A DNA stretch of 64,000 nt from DATARH01 sp963778385. Its GTDB lineage: Bacteria > Pseudomonadota > Alphaproteobacteria > ATCC43930 > CGMCC-115725. Below are positions 17,935-26,655 of the stretch, one piece after another (position 1 is the first letter of the stretch; the number at the start of each line of letters is the position of its first letter). Location: NCBI GenBank assembly GCA_963778385.1, contig CAVZUA010000056.1:1-64000 (forward strand). The letters are read 5' to 3'. The notes under the pieces were generated by a model. It was not told the origin of the DNA. It worked only from the letters and a program-made list of their open reading frames with translations, and ran no database searches. The translations under genes were made by a program, and so were the position numbers.

Positions 17935-18363
17935 TCAGCTCCGCATCTCGTCTTTGGCTTGGTTGACTGCCTGGACGATGTGCGGATAGGCCGCGCACGG
18001 GCACAGATTGCCGCTCATATGCTCGCGGATTTCGGCGTCGCTGCCGGCATGCCCTTCGCTGATGCAGCCGATCGCCGAGAGCATCTGTCCCGGCGTGCAA
18101 TAGCCGCACTGGAACGCATCCTGATCGATAAACGCCTGTTGCATCGGGTGCAGGTTGCCGTCGGCGTCGGCGAGGCCCTCGACCGTTGTGACCTTGCCGC
18201 GCACCGCGATGGCGAGCGTCAGACAGCCCAACACGCGCTTGCCGTCGATCAGCACCGTGCAGGCGCCGCACTGCCCGTGGTCGCAGCCCTTCTTCGCGCC
18301 GGTCAGCCCGAGATGCTCGCGCAACGCGTCGAGCAGCGTGGTTCGTGGATCGACCGTCAGATG
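17935..18363 (-). pseudogene. PaoA/YagT-like [2Fe-2S] subunit lacking its N-terminus
   Basis: The reading frame from about 18363 to the TGA at 17935-17937 encodes LTVDPRTTLLDALREHLGLT, then GAKKGCDHGQCGACTVLIDG and CGYCTPGQMLSAIGC, ending with GNLCPCAAYPHIVQAVN. Both [2Fe-2S] clusters are therefore encoded. A TAG lies just upstream of the frame and the usual export signal and first beta strands are missing; only a TTG (18324) or CTG could start translation. With the broken flavin subunit 2 bases downstream, this is best read as the 5-prime side of a decayed hydroxylase operon cut at both ends. Confidence 0.75.
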
Positions 18364-18564
18364 GCGAGGCTACCTTTCCTTGAAGCGAGTTCGATCAAAC
18401 TCGGCGGCCGGCGCCCATGGCAGAGGCGGCTAGCCTGTCTCGTAAAGCACCCCTGCCCCCAGAAGGTTCCGTAATTTCAGCCGGCGGTTTCTTTCGGCTG
18501 GGACGATCTCGCCGCTCGAATGTTGGTTGAAGCGCAAGCTCTGCATTCAATCGGGATCGGTTCG

Positions 18565-21288
18565 ATGGCGCCGCCGCGCGCGACCTATCGCCTGCAATTT
18601 CATCGCGGGTTCACACTCCGCGACGCCCTCGCCCTGGTGCCCTATCTCGCCGGGCTCGGGGTCAGCCACATCTATGCCTCGCCGCTCACCGAGGCGCGGC
18701 CGGGATCGACCCACGGCTACGACATCGTCAACCATCAGCGGCTCAACCCGGAGATCGGCACCGAGGAGGAATTCCAGGCCTTGGCGGCGGCGCTGCGCGA
18801 ACGCGGCATGGGACTCGTCCTCGACATCGTCCCCAACCACATGGGCGCCGGCGCCGACAATGCCTGGTGGGTCGACGTGCTCGAATGGGGCGAAGACTCG
18901 CCCTACGCACGGTATTTCGACATCAATTGGCAGGACGGTCGGCCGGATTTGCAAGGCCGCGTGCTGCTCCCGGTGCTCGGCGACCAGTATGGCGCGATCC
19001 TCGAATCCGGACAGATCGAGCTGCGCTTCGATGCCGCGGAAGGCAGTTTCAACTTCTGGTATTACGAGCACCGCTTCCCGGCATCGCCGCTGTCCTATCC
19101 GCGAATTCTCTCGGCCGGCGGCGCCACGTTGAGCCCCCTCGCCGCCAAGTTCCTCGCCGCATGGGATGGGGGACGGCGGACGCGGGAAAAGACGGCTGCG
19201 GCGAAGCGATGCCTTGCCGAAGCGGCGTGCGAACCCGCGACGGCCGAGGCGATCGACGCCGCCGTGCAGTCGTGGCGCGGCGATCCGGGCGATCCCGCAA
19301 CATTTCGGCCGCTGCATCGCTTGCTGGAAGCGCAGGCCTATCGCCTCGCTTACTGGCGCGTCGCCGCCGACGAGGTCAACTACCGGCGGTTTTTCAATAT
19401 CAACGATCTCGCCGGTATCCGCGTCGAGCTGCCCGAACTGTTCGACGAGACCCACCGGCTGGTATTTGCCATGGCGGCCCGCGGCGAAATCGACGGGGTG
19501 CGCATCGATCATATCGACGGCCTGTTCGACCCGGCCGCTTATCTCACCGCGTTGCGCCAGCACCTCCCCGACCGTTACGTGATCGTCGAAAAGATCCTGG
19601 CGCGCTACGAGACGCTGCCGGGTTGGCCGATCGACGGCAGCACCGGCTACGATTTCGTCAACCAGCTGCTCGGGCTCTTTGTGGACCCCGCGGCCGAACA
19701 ATCGATGCCGCGGCTTTATCGGCGCCTGACCGGACGCGCGGCCGCCTTCGACGCCGTCCTCTACGATGCCAAGCGGCGCATCATGGAGGTCAATCTCGCC
19801 AGCGAGATGAGCGTGCTGGCGCGGCGCTTCCATCGCCTGTCGATGAGCGACTGGCGCACCCGCGATTTCACCCTCAACGGGATGCTGGCGGCGCTGCGCC
19901 GGGTGATCGGGGCATTTCCGGTCTACCGCACCTATGTGTCCGAACGCGGCGCCGGCGCGGACGACCGGCGCTATATCGACTGGGCCGTGGCGCAGGCGAA
20001 AAAGCAGGCGCGGACCGCCGACACCAGCATTTTCGACTTTCTCCATCAGGTGCTGAGCGGCGAGGCGTCGGGCAATCTGCACGGCGCCGACGTGGTTCGC
20101 ACAGCCATGCAGTTCCAGCAGGTCACCGGCCCGGTCATGGCCAAGGCGGCCGAGGACACTGCGTTCTACCGCTATTTTCCCCTGCTCGCGCTCAACGAGG
20201 TGGGCGGCGATCCGCGCCGTTTCGGGCTGTCGCTGTCGGGCTTCCACCATGTGATGCGCGAGCGGGCGCGCGACTGGCCGCGCACGATGAGCGCCACCGC
20301 GACGCACGACACCAAGCGCGGTGAAGACGCGCGTATCCGGCTGGCGATGCTGTCGGAGATGCCGCGGTTATGGGGCCAGTGCGTGACGCGCTGGCTGCGT
20401 CTCAACCGCTCGCGGCGCGGCGAGATCGACGGCGAGACCGTGCCCGACCGCAATGTCGAGTACCTGTTCTACCAGACGCTGGTCGGCGCCTGGCCGCCCG
20501 ACCTGCGGCCGGACGATATCCCTGCGATGCAGGAATTCGCCGAGCGGATCGGCGCCTACATGATCAAGGCGGTGCGCGAGGGCAAGGAGGAATCGAGCTG
20601 GAGCAACCCCAGCGAGACCTATGAAGCGGCGTTAGCCCGCTTTGTCGCCACCGTATTGGATGCCTCGCGGCCCAACGCCTTCCTCGCCGATTTTCACGGC
20701 TTTATCGAGTCGATCGCTCGGCTCTCGGCGATTTCGTCCTTGGCGCAGCTGGCGATCAAGCTGACCGTGCCCGGCGTGCCCGATGTTTATCAGGGCTGCG
20801 AGCTGTGGGACTTCAGCCTCGTCGACCCCGACAACCGCCGCCCGCCCGATTGGGAACAGCGCCGCGCCTTGCTGCCGATCATCCGCCAGTTGGAGCCGTC
20901 CGCCCTCGTCGCCGATTGGCGTGACGGTAGGGAGAAGCTGTTTCTTGCCGTCCGCCTGCTGGATTTGCGGCGGGAGCGGCCGGCCCTGTTTGCCGAAGGC
21001 GGCTACGTGCCGCTCTACGGCGAGGGCGGCCGGGGCGACGACCACCTTTGCGCCTTCGCCCGGCAACGCGACGACACCACATTGGTCGTGGCGGCGCCTC
21101 GCCTGGTCCACCGGCTTTGCCGCGGTGGCGAAGCCGCCGACTGGGGCGCCATCACACTGCCGTTGCCGACCGCCGGGCCCTGGCATGATGTCCTCAGCGG
21201 GCGCTGCTACGGCGAACGCGAGCGTATTCCCGCCGCTGAGTTATTCGCCGATTTTCCGATTGCGGCATTGTTGCATACCGCTGATTAA
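18565..21288 (+). CDS. treY: Malto-oligosyltrehalose synthase
   Basis: A GH13 enzyme of 907 residues that converts the reducing-end alpha-1,4 bond of maltodextrin to the alpha,alpha-1,1 bond of trehalose. The family signatures are PPRATYRLQFHRGFTLRDAL at the start, VLDIVPNHMG, DGVRIDHIDGLFDPAAYL with the nucleophile Asp, YVIVEKILARYETLPGWPID with the acid/base Glu, ATATHDTKRGEDARIRLAML and PGVPDVYQGCELWDFSLVDP. Length matches characterised TreY. ATG 18565 begins at the conserved domain; an ATG 15 codons earlier is also open. The upstream 150 bases separate it from the oppositely oriented hydroxylase scar. With treZ it forms the glycogen-to-trehalose route; a treX/glgX debranching gene is not in the window. 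Confidence 0.95.
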   Translation: MAPPRATYRLQFHRGFTLRDALALVPYLAGLGVSHIYASPLTEARPGSTHGYDIVNHQRLNPEIGTEEEFQALAAALRERGMGLVLDIVPNHMGAGADNAWWVDVLEWGEDSPYARYFDINWQDGRPDLQGRVLLPVLGDQYGAILESGQIELRFDAAEGSFNFWYYEHRFPASPLSYPRILSAGGATLSPLAAKFLAAWDGGRRTREKTAAAKRCLAEAACEPATAEAIDAAVQSWRGDPGDPATFRPLHRLLEAQAYRLAYWRVAADEVNYRRFFNINDLAGIRVELPELFDETHRLVFAMAARGEIDGVRIDHIDGLFDPAAYLTALRQHLPDRYVIVEKILARYETLPGWPIDGSTGYDFVNQLLGLFVDPAAEQSMPRLYRRLTGRAAAFDAVLYDAKRRIMEVNLASEMSVLARRFHRLSMSDWRTRDFTLNGMLAALRRVIGAFPVYRTYVSERGAGADDRRYIDWAVAQAKKQARTADTSIFDFLHQVLSGEASGNLHGADVVRTAMQFQQVTGPVMAKAAEDTAFYRYFPLLALNEVGGDPRRFGLSLSGFHHVMRERARDWPRTMSATATHDTKRGEDARIRLAMLSEMPRLWGQCVTRWLRLNRSRRGEIDGETVPDRNVEYLFYQTLVGAWPPDLRPDDIPAMQEFAERIGAYMIKAVREGKEESSWSNPSETYEAALARFVATVLDASRPNAFLADFHGFIESIARLSAISSLAQLAIKLTVPGVPDVYQGCELWDFSLVDPDNRRPPDWEQRRALLPIIRQLEPSALVADWRDGREKLFLAVRLLDLRRERPALFAEGGYVPLYGEGGRGDDHLCAFARQRDDTTLVVAAPRLVHRLCRGGEAADWGAITLPLPTAGPWHDVLSGRCYGERERIPAAELFADFPIAALLHTAD

Positions 21289-21458
21289 ATAGTGAGCCGC
21301 AGTCTTTTGTCGTTTTCCCGACATAATATACATTTCTCGGATAATTTACTTTGCACAAATAAATTTTCAGATAGCCATCCCTGTTTTTTTCCTTCTCACT
21401 TTTTGAACCATGAGGCGGACCGATGGTTTGTCTTCGACAAGAGCTTTGGAGGCAAACA
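21289..21458. promoter_or_regulatory. AT-rich intergenic region upstream of the PRC-barrel gene
   Basis: This 170-base gap is the most AT-rich short stretch of the first half of the window, with ACATAATATACAT near 21322 and runs of T and A up to 21410. It likely holds the promoter of the PRC-barrel gene and its 5-prime leader. I cannot place a -35 box with confidence. TGGAGG at about 21447-21452 is the ribosome site of the next gene. Confidence 0.4.
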
Positions 21459-21833
21459 ATGGCTACAGATGCTTCGGTGCGTGAGACCACGCGCCTGATC
21501 TCCAGCGACAAGGTGGAGGGATCGTCGGTCCGCCGCAGCAACGGCGACAAGATCGGCACGATTGAGCACGTCATGCTCGACAAACTCGGCGGCCGGATCG
21601 CCTACGCGGCGATGAGCTTTGGTGGTTTTCTCGGTCTCGGCTCCGAGTACCGGGCGCTGCCGTGGAGCGCGCTGCGCTACAACCCGGACCTCGACGCCTA
21701 CGAGCTGAACGTCACCGACGATCAGTTGCGCAATGCGCCGCTGGCGACGACCGATTTCTTCGAGACCGGCATCGCCGACCGGACCTGGGAAGACGACATT
21801 CACCGCCATTACCGCGCGGCGCCTTACTGGTAA
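21459..21833 (+). CDS. PRC-barrel domain protein
   Basis: A 124-residue soluble protein whose core (residues 12-85) is a PRC-barrel: ISSDKVEGSSVRRSNGDKIG, IEHVMLDKLGGRIAYAAMSF and GLGSEYRALPWSALRYNPDL. The domain is the beta-barrel found in photosynthetic reaction centre H subunits and the rRNA-processing protein RimM; stand-alone copies are common in alphaproteobacteria and often stress-linked. TGGAGG lies 7 bases before ATG 21459. It sits alone between treY and treZ, ends in a strong terminator, and so is a separate transcript inserted in a trehalose locus. A role in osmotic or desiccation response is only inferred from that placement. Confidence 0.88.
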   Translation: MATDASVRETTRLISSDKVEGSSVRRSNGDKIGTIEHVMLDKLGGRIAYAAMSFGGFLGLGSEYRALPWSALRYNPDLDAYELNVTDDQLRNAPLATTDFFETGIADRTWEDDIHRHYRAAPYW

Positions 21834-21862
21834 GCCGCCGCAGCTTCAACCAGTCTCGGGCG

Positions 21863-21892
21863 CGGAGCGGCCGTACGGCCGCTCCGTTTTTT
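21863..21892 (+). terminator. Rho-independent terminator after the PRC-barrel gene
   Basis: A perfect 11-base-pair stem (CGGAGCGGCCG at 21863-21873 and CGGCCGCTCCG at 21876-21886) with a 2-base spacer is followed directly by six T residues. It ends the PRC-barrel transcript 30 bases after its stop and should insulate treZ. Confidence 0.9.
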
Positions 21893-21966
21893 GCTCATAC
21901 TTGGGGTTTGCGGACCGCCGGACCCGCACCATAAATGAGGCCATTCGGCTCGGGGGCAGGCACAGG

Positions 21967-23886
21967 ATGGATACCGAACCCGATCGCGTTCGATCGTCGA
22001 TTATCCGTCGCTTGCCGGTGGGCGCCGAAACCCAGCCAGGCGGCGGCGTGCACTTCCGCCTATGGGCGCCAGCCGCCGCTGAAATGTGGCTCGACATCGA
22101 TGGCGGCGGCACACACCGCATGTCGCCGGAACCGAACGGCTACGTTGCCGCATTTATTGAAACCGCCGGCGTCGGTGCACGCTACGGATTCCGACGCGAT
22201 GGCGACGAGAGGCGCTTGCCCGACCCAGCATCGCGTTTTCAGCCCGAGGGCCCGCACGGGCCGTCGGAAGTCGTCGACCCCGCGACGTTCGCCTGGGCTG
22301 ACGCGGCGTGGCGCGGCATCCCGCCCGAGCGGCTGGTCATTTACGAGATGCATGTCGGCACGTTCACCCCGGAAGGCACCTGGGCGGCGGCGATGCGGCA
22401 TCTCCCGGCGCTTGCCGAACTGGGCATCACCTGCATCGAAATGATGCCGGTCGCCGATTTCCCCGGCCGCTTCGGCTGGGGCTATGACGGCGTCGATCTG
22501 TTCGCGCCGACGCGGCTCTACGGCCGGCCCGACGACCTGCGCCGCTTTGTCGACCGCGCTCATGCGGTCGGCCTCGCGGTCATTATCGACGTCGTCTACA
22601 ACCATCTCGGGCCGGACGGGAATTATCTGACGACCTTCGCGCCGGCTTATCTCACCGACCGCCATCCCAATGAATGGGGCAGCGCGATCAATTTCGACGG
22701 ACCGGATTGCGCGCCGGTGCGCGAATTCTTTATCGCCAACGCCCGATACTGGATCGAAGAGCATCATTTCGACGGGTTGCGCCTCGACGCGACGCAACAG
22801 ATTTTCGATGGCTCCAGCTCTCATATCCTAGCCGAGATCGGCCGCGCGGTACGCGAAGCCGCACCGGGCCGTGCGACCTTCGTCGCCGCCGAAAATGAGA
22901 CGCAGACGGCCCGCCTAGCTCGTCAGGTCGAGAATGGCGGCTACGGTCTCGACGCGCTGTGGAACGACGACCTGCACCATTCGGCGATGGTCGCCGTCAC
23001 CGGCCGGCGCGAAGGCCATTACAGCGATTTCTTCGGCAGAGCCCGCGAACTTGTCGCCGCGGCCAAGCACGGTTTTCTGTACCAGGGCCAGCATTACGCT
23101 TGGCAGCAGCAGCCGCGCGGTACCGCCGCCCTCGATCTGCCGCCGAGCAAATTCGTCACCTTTCTGCAGAACCACGACCAGGTCGGCAATTCCGCCAAGG
23201 GGCTGCGCGGCCACCAGCTGGCAAGCCCGGGAAGCTGGCGGGCGATCACCGCATATTGGCTGCTGTCGCCGGGGATTCCGCTGCTGTTCCAGGGGCAGGA
23301 GTTCGCCGCCTCTGCGCCCTTCCTCTATTTCGCCGACCACAGGGGCGAGCTTGGCGACGCGGTAAGGAAAGGGCGTGGCGAATTTCTCGTACAGTTCGCC
23401 AGCATTGCCGGCGCCGAGATGCAACGCCGCCTGCCCGATCCCGGCGATCCCGCAACCTTTCGGCGCTGCGTGATCGACTGGGCGGAGCGCGAGCGGAATG
23501 TCGAGGTCGTGGCGCTGCATCGCGATCTGCTCGCGCTGCGCCGCGAACTGTTCGCTGCCGGCGCGCCGTCGCTCGACGGTGCGACGCTCGGCGACGATTG
23601 CTGGTTCCTGCGCTGTTTCGCGCCGCGCGGCGAGGATTGGCTGGTGATCGTCAATCTCGGTCGCGACCGCCTCGAGACCAGCATCCCGGAGCCTCTGCTC
23701 GCCCCGGTCGCGGATCGGACCTGGCGGCTGCGCTGGTCGAGCGAGCATCCCGACTATGGCGGCGGCGGGGTCGCTGACCCTTTCCCCGACGGCCAGTGGT
23801 GGTTTCCAGGACAGGCGGCGATCGTCCTGGTTCCCGGCGAAGCCGCCAAGCCGGCCCGCGCACCGCATCGCCGCCGAACCGCTTGA
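21967..23886 (+). CDS. treZ: Malto-oligosyltrehalose trehalohydrolase
   Basis: A 639-residue GH13 enzyme that releases trehalose from the maltooligosyl-trehalose made by TreY. Residues 15-100 form the N-terminal beta domain (GGVHFRLWAPAAAEMWLDID). The barrel shows LVIYEMHVGTFTPEGTW, WGYDGVDLFAPTRLYG, VIIDVVYNHLGPDGNYL, HFDGLRLDATQQIFD (nucleophile), TFVAAENETQT (acid/base) and KFVTFLQNHDQVGNSAKG (transition-state Asp). ATG 21967 is preceded by CAGGCACAGG and is the first start after the terminator. It ends with an Arg-rich tail (PARAPHRRRTA). It is preceded by its own gap after the PRC-barrel terminator, so it may have its own promoter. Confidence 0.95.
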   Translation: MDTEPDRVRSSIIRRLPVGAETQPGGGVHFRLWAPAAAEMWLDIDGGGTHRMSPEPNGYVAAFIETAGVGARYGFRRDGDERRLPDPASRFQPEGPHGPSEVVDPATFAWADAAWRGIPPERLVIYEMHVGTFTPEGTWAAAMRHLPALAELGITCIEMMPVADFPGRFGWGYDGVDLFAPTRLYGRPDDLRRFVDRAHAVGLAVIIDVVYNHLGPDGNYLTTFAPAYLTDRHPNEWGSAINFDGPDCAPVREFFIANARYWIEEHHFDGLRLDATQQIFDGSSSHILAEIGRAVREAAPGRATFVAAENETQTARLARQVENGGYGLDALWNDDLHHSAMVAVTGRREGHYSDFFGRARELVAAAKHGFLYQGQHYAWQQQPRGTAALDLPPSKFVTFLQNHDQVGNSAKGLRGHQLASPGSWRAITAYWLLSPGIPLLFQGQEFAASAPFLYFADHRGELGDAVRKGRGEFLVQFASIAGAEMQRRLPDPGDPATFRRCVIDWAERERNVEVVALHRDLLALRRELFAAGAPSLDGATLGDDCWFLRCFAPRGEDWLVIVNLGRDRLETSIPEPLLAPVADRTWRLRWSSEHPDYGGGGVADPFPDGQWWFPGQAAIVLVPGEAAKPARAPHRRRTA

Positions 23887-23951
23887 CGGCGGACGCGGCT
23901 TGACCCGAGGCCGGGCAGCGATCAGCTTGCCGCGGCCATGAGGCGCGTTCC

Positions 23952-24905
23952 GTGATTCAAGAGGCCCCTGTCGCGGTCGATCAGCCGCTGGTCAGCGTCG
24001 TCATCCCGGCTTACAACCGCGCCCATCTGATCGGTCGAGCGATCGGCTCAGTGTTGGCGCAGACCTACCGAAATTTCGAGATCGTCGTGGTCGACGATGC
24101 CTCGACCGACAATCTTGCCGGCGCGCTATCGCACATCGCGCATCCTGAGCTCCGCTGCATCGCCCATTCGCACAATCGCGGCGCGGCAGCGGCGCGGAAT
24201 ACCGGCATCGCAGCGGCAACCGGCGAATACGTCGCGTTTCTCGACTCGGACGACGTTTGGTATCCGCAAAAGCTCGCCGTGCAAGTCGCCGCGATGCGCG
24301 ACCAACCGCCGGACGTCGTGGGTACGGTCTGCGCCTATGACTGCGTCAAGACGGGTCAGCCGCCGCGCCGTATCGTTCCCGACTGGACGCCCCCGACTTT
24401 CGCGCGCGCCCAGTTGCTCGGCTGCACCTGCGGGCCGGGAACGACCTTGCTGTGCCGCCGCGACATTTTCGCGAAGATCGGGCCGTACGACGAGACGCTT
24501 CGCCGGCTGGAAGATTGGGACTGGCTGCTGCGCCTCGCCGAGTGCGGCTACCGGCTGCTGGGCTCCGGCGACGTGCTGGCTTGGGTCGCAGTCGGCGCCG
24601 GCGCGGCCCGCAGCGACATCGACGCGGCACTCGGACGGATACGCGAGCGTCACGCGGCAATCATCTCGTGTGAGGGTGCGGCGTCGCACCGCTGCTTTGC
24701 TGCGACGCTGCATCTCGAAGCCGCCGCCGCGGCATTTGCCGAGCGGGCCTACGGTGCCGCTGCGATCGACATGGCGCGGTCGCTTGCGCTGTACCCGATG
24801 CGCGGCGCCGATTTCTACCGGCATCTGGCCCGGCGGATCGGCTGGGCCTGCGGCCTGCGCGGTGCGGGGGCCGCTCAATTGCCGCCGGCGACTTCCTCCT
24901 TGTAG
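23952..24905 (+). CDS. Glycosyltransferase family 2
   Basis: A 317-residue GT-A enzyme starting at GTG 23952. The core is easy to read: PLVSVVIPAYNRAHLIGRAI, VVVDDASTDNLAGAL, RGAAAARNTGIAAATGEYVA and FLDSDDVWYPQKLA, in which DSDD is the metal-binding DXD. RRLEDWDWLLRLAECGYRL is the acceptor-side ED motif with catalytic Asp. There is no membrane segment, so it acts at the cytoplasmic face of the membrane on a lipid-linked glycan. It runs toward the ABC transporter gene and overlaps its 3-prime end by 31 bases, and is the first gene of the 20 kb surface-polysaccharide locus. Donor sugar unknown. Confidence 0.9.
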   Translation: MIQEAPVAVDQPLVSVVIPAYNRAHLIGRAIGSVLAQTYRNFEIVVVDDASTDNLAGALSHIAHPELRCIAHSHNRGAAAARNTGIAAATGEYVAFLDSDDVWYPQKLAVQVAAMRDQPPDVVGTVCAYDCVKTGQPPRRIVPDWTPPTFARAQLLGCTCGPGTTLLCRRDIFAKIGPYDETLRRLEDWDWLLRLAECGYRLLGSGDVLAWVAVGAGAARSDIDAALGRIRERHAAIISCEGAASHRCFAATLHLEAAAAAFAERAYGAAAIDMARSLALYPMRGADFYRHLARRIGWACGLRGAGAAQLPPATSSL

Positions 24906-25633
24906 CGCGCGACCACGTCTTCGACCGGTCCGATCGCCCGCACTACGCCCTCCTTGAGATAGACGGCGATGCGGCACCATTGCTCGATCAGCTCGAAAGA
25001 ATGCGAAGCGAGCACGAGGATGCTGGAATGCTCGACAAATTCCTCCATTCGCCGCTGCGCCTTGGCCAGAAACTGCGCATCTCCGGCGGCAAGCCACTCG
25101 TCGAGGATCAGGATTTCCGGCCGGATGCACGTCGACACCGCGAAGGCGAGGCGCACCATCATGCCGGCCGAATAGGTGCGTACCGGCATGTCGAGATAGG
25201 CGCCGAGCTCGGTGAATTCGGCGACCTGGTCGATCCGTTCGCGCATGTCTCGCGGATGGATGTCCATATAGAGGCCGCGCAGAATGATGTTTTCGCGCCC
25301 TGTCGCATCCTGATTGAGCCCGACGGACGAATTGATCAGCGCCGTCGTTTGTCCGGAAATGTGGATGCGTCCCTGGGTCGGCTTATAGATCCCGGCCAGC
25401 ACCTTGAGCAGCGTGGTCTTGCCAGCGCCATTGGCGCCGATCAACCCGAGGCGCTCTCCATTCGTGATGTCAAAAGTGATGTCGTGCAGCGCGCGCACCA
25501 TCACACGGTCGTGCGCGTCGTGCGCCAGGTTCCCGCGCGTGCCGCCGGAAATCAGCGCCTTCTTCAGCGAGCGAGCTCCCATCTGATAGATCGGGAACTC
25601 GACCGAGACATTGCGCAGATTGATCGATGCCAT
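24875..25633 (-). CDS. ABC polysaccharide exporter, ATP-binding subunit (Wzt/KpsT type)
   Basis: A 252-residue nucleotide-binding domain. Walker A is GLIGANGAGKTTLLKVLAG, the signature motif is VRTYSAGMMVRLAFAVS, Walker B is EILILDEWLAAGD and the switch His is in VLASHSFELIEQW. SVGLNQDATGRENIILRGLY is characteristic of the O-antigen/teichoic-acid/capsule exporter subfamily. The protein ends right after the ATPase domain, so the extra C-terminal carbohydrate-binding domain of some Wzt proteins is missing. That fits a KpsT-like or non-selective exporter. It follows its permease by 12 bases and powers export of a finished polysaccharide across the inner membrane. Confidence 0.95.
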   Translation of the reverse strand: MASINLRNVSVEFPIYQMGARSLKKALISGGTRGNLAHDAHDRVMVRALHDITFDITNGERLGLIGANGAGKTTLLKVLAGIYKPTQGRIHISGQTTALINSSVGLNQDATGRENIILRGLYMDIHPRDMRERIDQVAEFTELGAYLDMPVRTYSAGMMVRLAFAVSTCIRPEILILDEWLAAGDAQFLAKAQRRMEEFVEHSSILVLASHSFELIEQWCRIAVYLKEGVVRAIGPVEDVVARYKEEVAGGN

Positions 25634-25645
25634 CGCCGCGGCGCG

Positions 25646-26506
25646 CTAAATCCAGTAGGCGATCCGCTCACGGAAGCGGACAAAGAACAGAAAGCTGCAG
25701 AGCCCGCCGCCTAGCACGCAGGCGATCAAAATCGGCCAGGATGTCGGCTCGGGCGCCACGCCGAGGAGCGGCGCACGCACGACGTCGATCCACGCGAAAA
25801 ACGGGTTCAGCCGAAGCACGTCCCGCAAATTCTGAACAGCGTCCAGCGGCCAGAAAACGGGCGTCAGGAAAAACAACACCTGAACTACATTTGAGACAAT
25901 CGGCGGGATATCGCGGAACCGGGTGCTGATCGCGCCAAGCAGCAGGCTGATCCACAGGCCGTTCAAACTCAACAGGATCAGCCCCGGCACGATTTCGACA
26001 AGACTCCACCCGACCGGCACCTTGAAAATGACAATCCCGAACGGGACGATGACCACGTTGTGCGCGAACACGATCAGATTGCGGTAGACGACCCGGTACG
26101 CCTGCACCGAGAACGGCAGCGGCACCTGTTGGATAACATCGCGCGCCTCGGTGAACGTGCCGCACGCCTCGTTGATCGTCCCGGAGACGAACTGCCAGAC
26201 CAGGATTCCCATCATGATGTAGGGGATGTAGGTCATCGGATCGACGTGAAACAGCTCGGCGTAGATCGAGCCCATCGCGGCAATCAGGATCAAATTCGTC
26301 AGGGTGACCCAGAACGGGCCCAGCACCGAGCCGCGGTAACGCAACTTGATGTCCTGATACGCCAGCCGGGTCCAGATCCAGCTGCGGGTCAGCCCTGCGG
26401 CAAGATCGGCGATGGCCTCGCTGAACCAAGTCGCTGGCGCGGGAAGCACCATGTCGCGTTCGATCGGTGATGCTGCCGGCTCCGAAAACGCTTGATTAAC
26501 AGACAT
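25646..26506 (-). CDS. ABC polysaccharide exporter, permease subunit (Wzm/KpsM type)
   Basis: A 286-residue ABC-2 type permease with six predicted helices. The cytoplasmic N-terminus ends with LAYQDIKLRYRGSVLGPFWV, the conserved amphipathic entry motif of Wzm/TagG, and later FFLTPVFWPLDAVQNLRDVL and RLNPFFAWIDVVRAPLLG are the family loop between helices. ATG 26506 is chosen; an upstream ATG at 26593 would add an Arg-rich segment and is less likely. It pairs with the ATPase 12 bases downstream. The presence of an ABC exporter means chain synthesis is completed in the cytoplasm before export, which contrasts with the Wzy-type polymerase of the first region of the window. Confidence 0.93.
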   Translation of the reverse strand: MSVNQAFSEPAASPIERDMVLPAPATWFSEAIADLAAGLTRSWIWTRLAYQDIKLRYRGSVLGPFWVTLTNLILIAAMGSIYAELFHVDPMTYIPYIMMGILVWQFVSGTINEACGTFTEARDVIQQVPLPFSVQAYRVVYRNLIVFAHNVVIVPFGIVIFKVPVGWSLVEIVPGLILLSLNGLWISLLLGAISTRFRDIPPIVSNVVQVLFFLTPVFWPLDAVQNLRDVLRLNPFFAWIDVVRAPLLGVAPEPTSWPILIACVLGGGLCSFLFFVRFRERIAYWI

Positions 26507-26655
26507 TTCGCTTCGTCGATCTCGACCTGGTGCCGCATCGCGGCAGCGCGAGACGGCATCGAGCCGCCCTTTGATCCGCGAGGCCTGTAGCATAGGCCTC
26601 CTTGGCTGTCGACCCTCCGGCAGGGGGTGGGCGGCGCGCCCGAGTTGCTCCCCCG

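Noticed and set aside
18547..20307. 586-codon minus-strand frame opposite treY
   Set aside because: No recognisable motif, whereas treY is complete on the plus strand.
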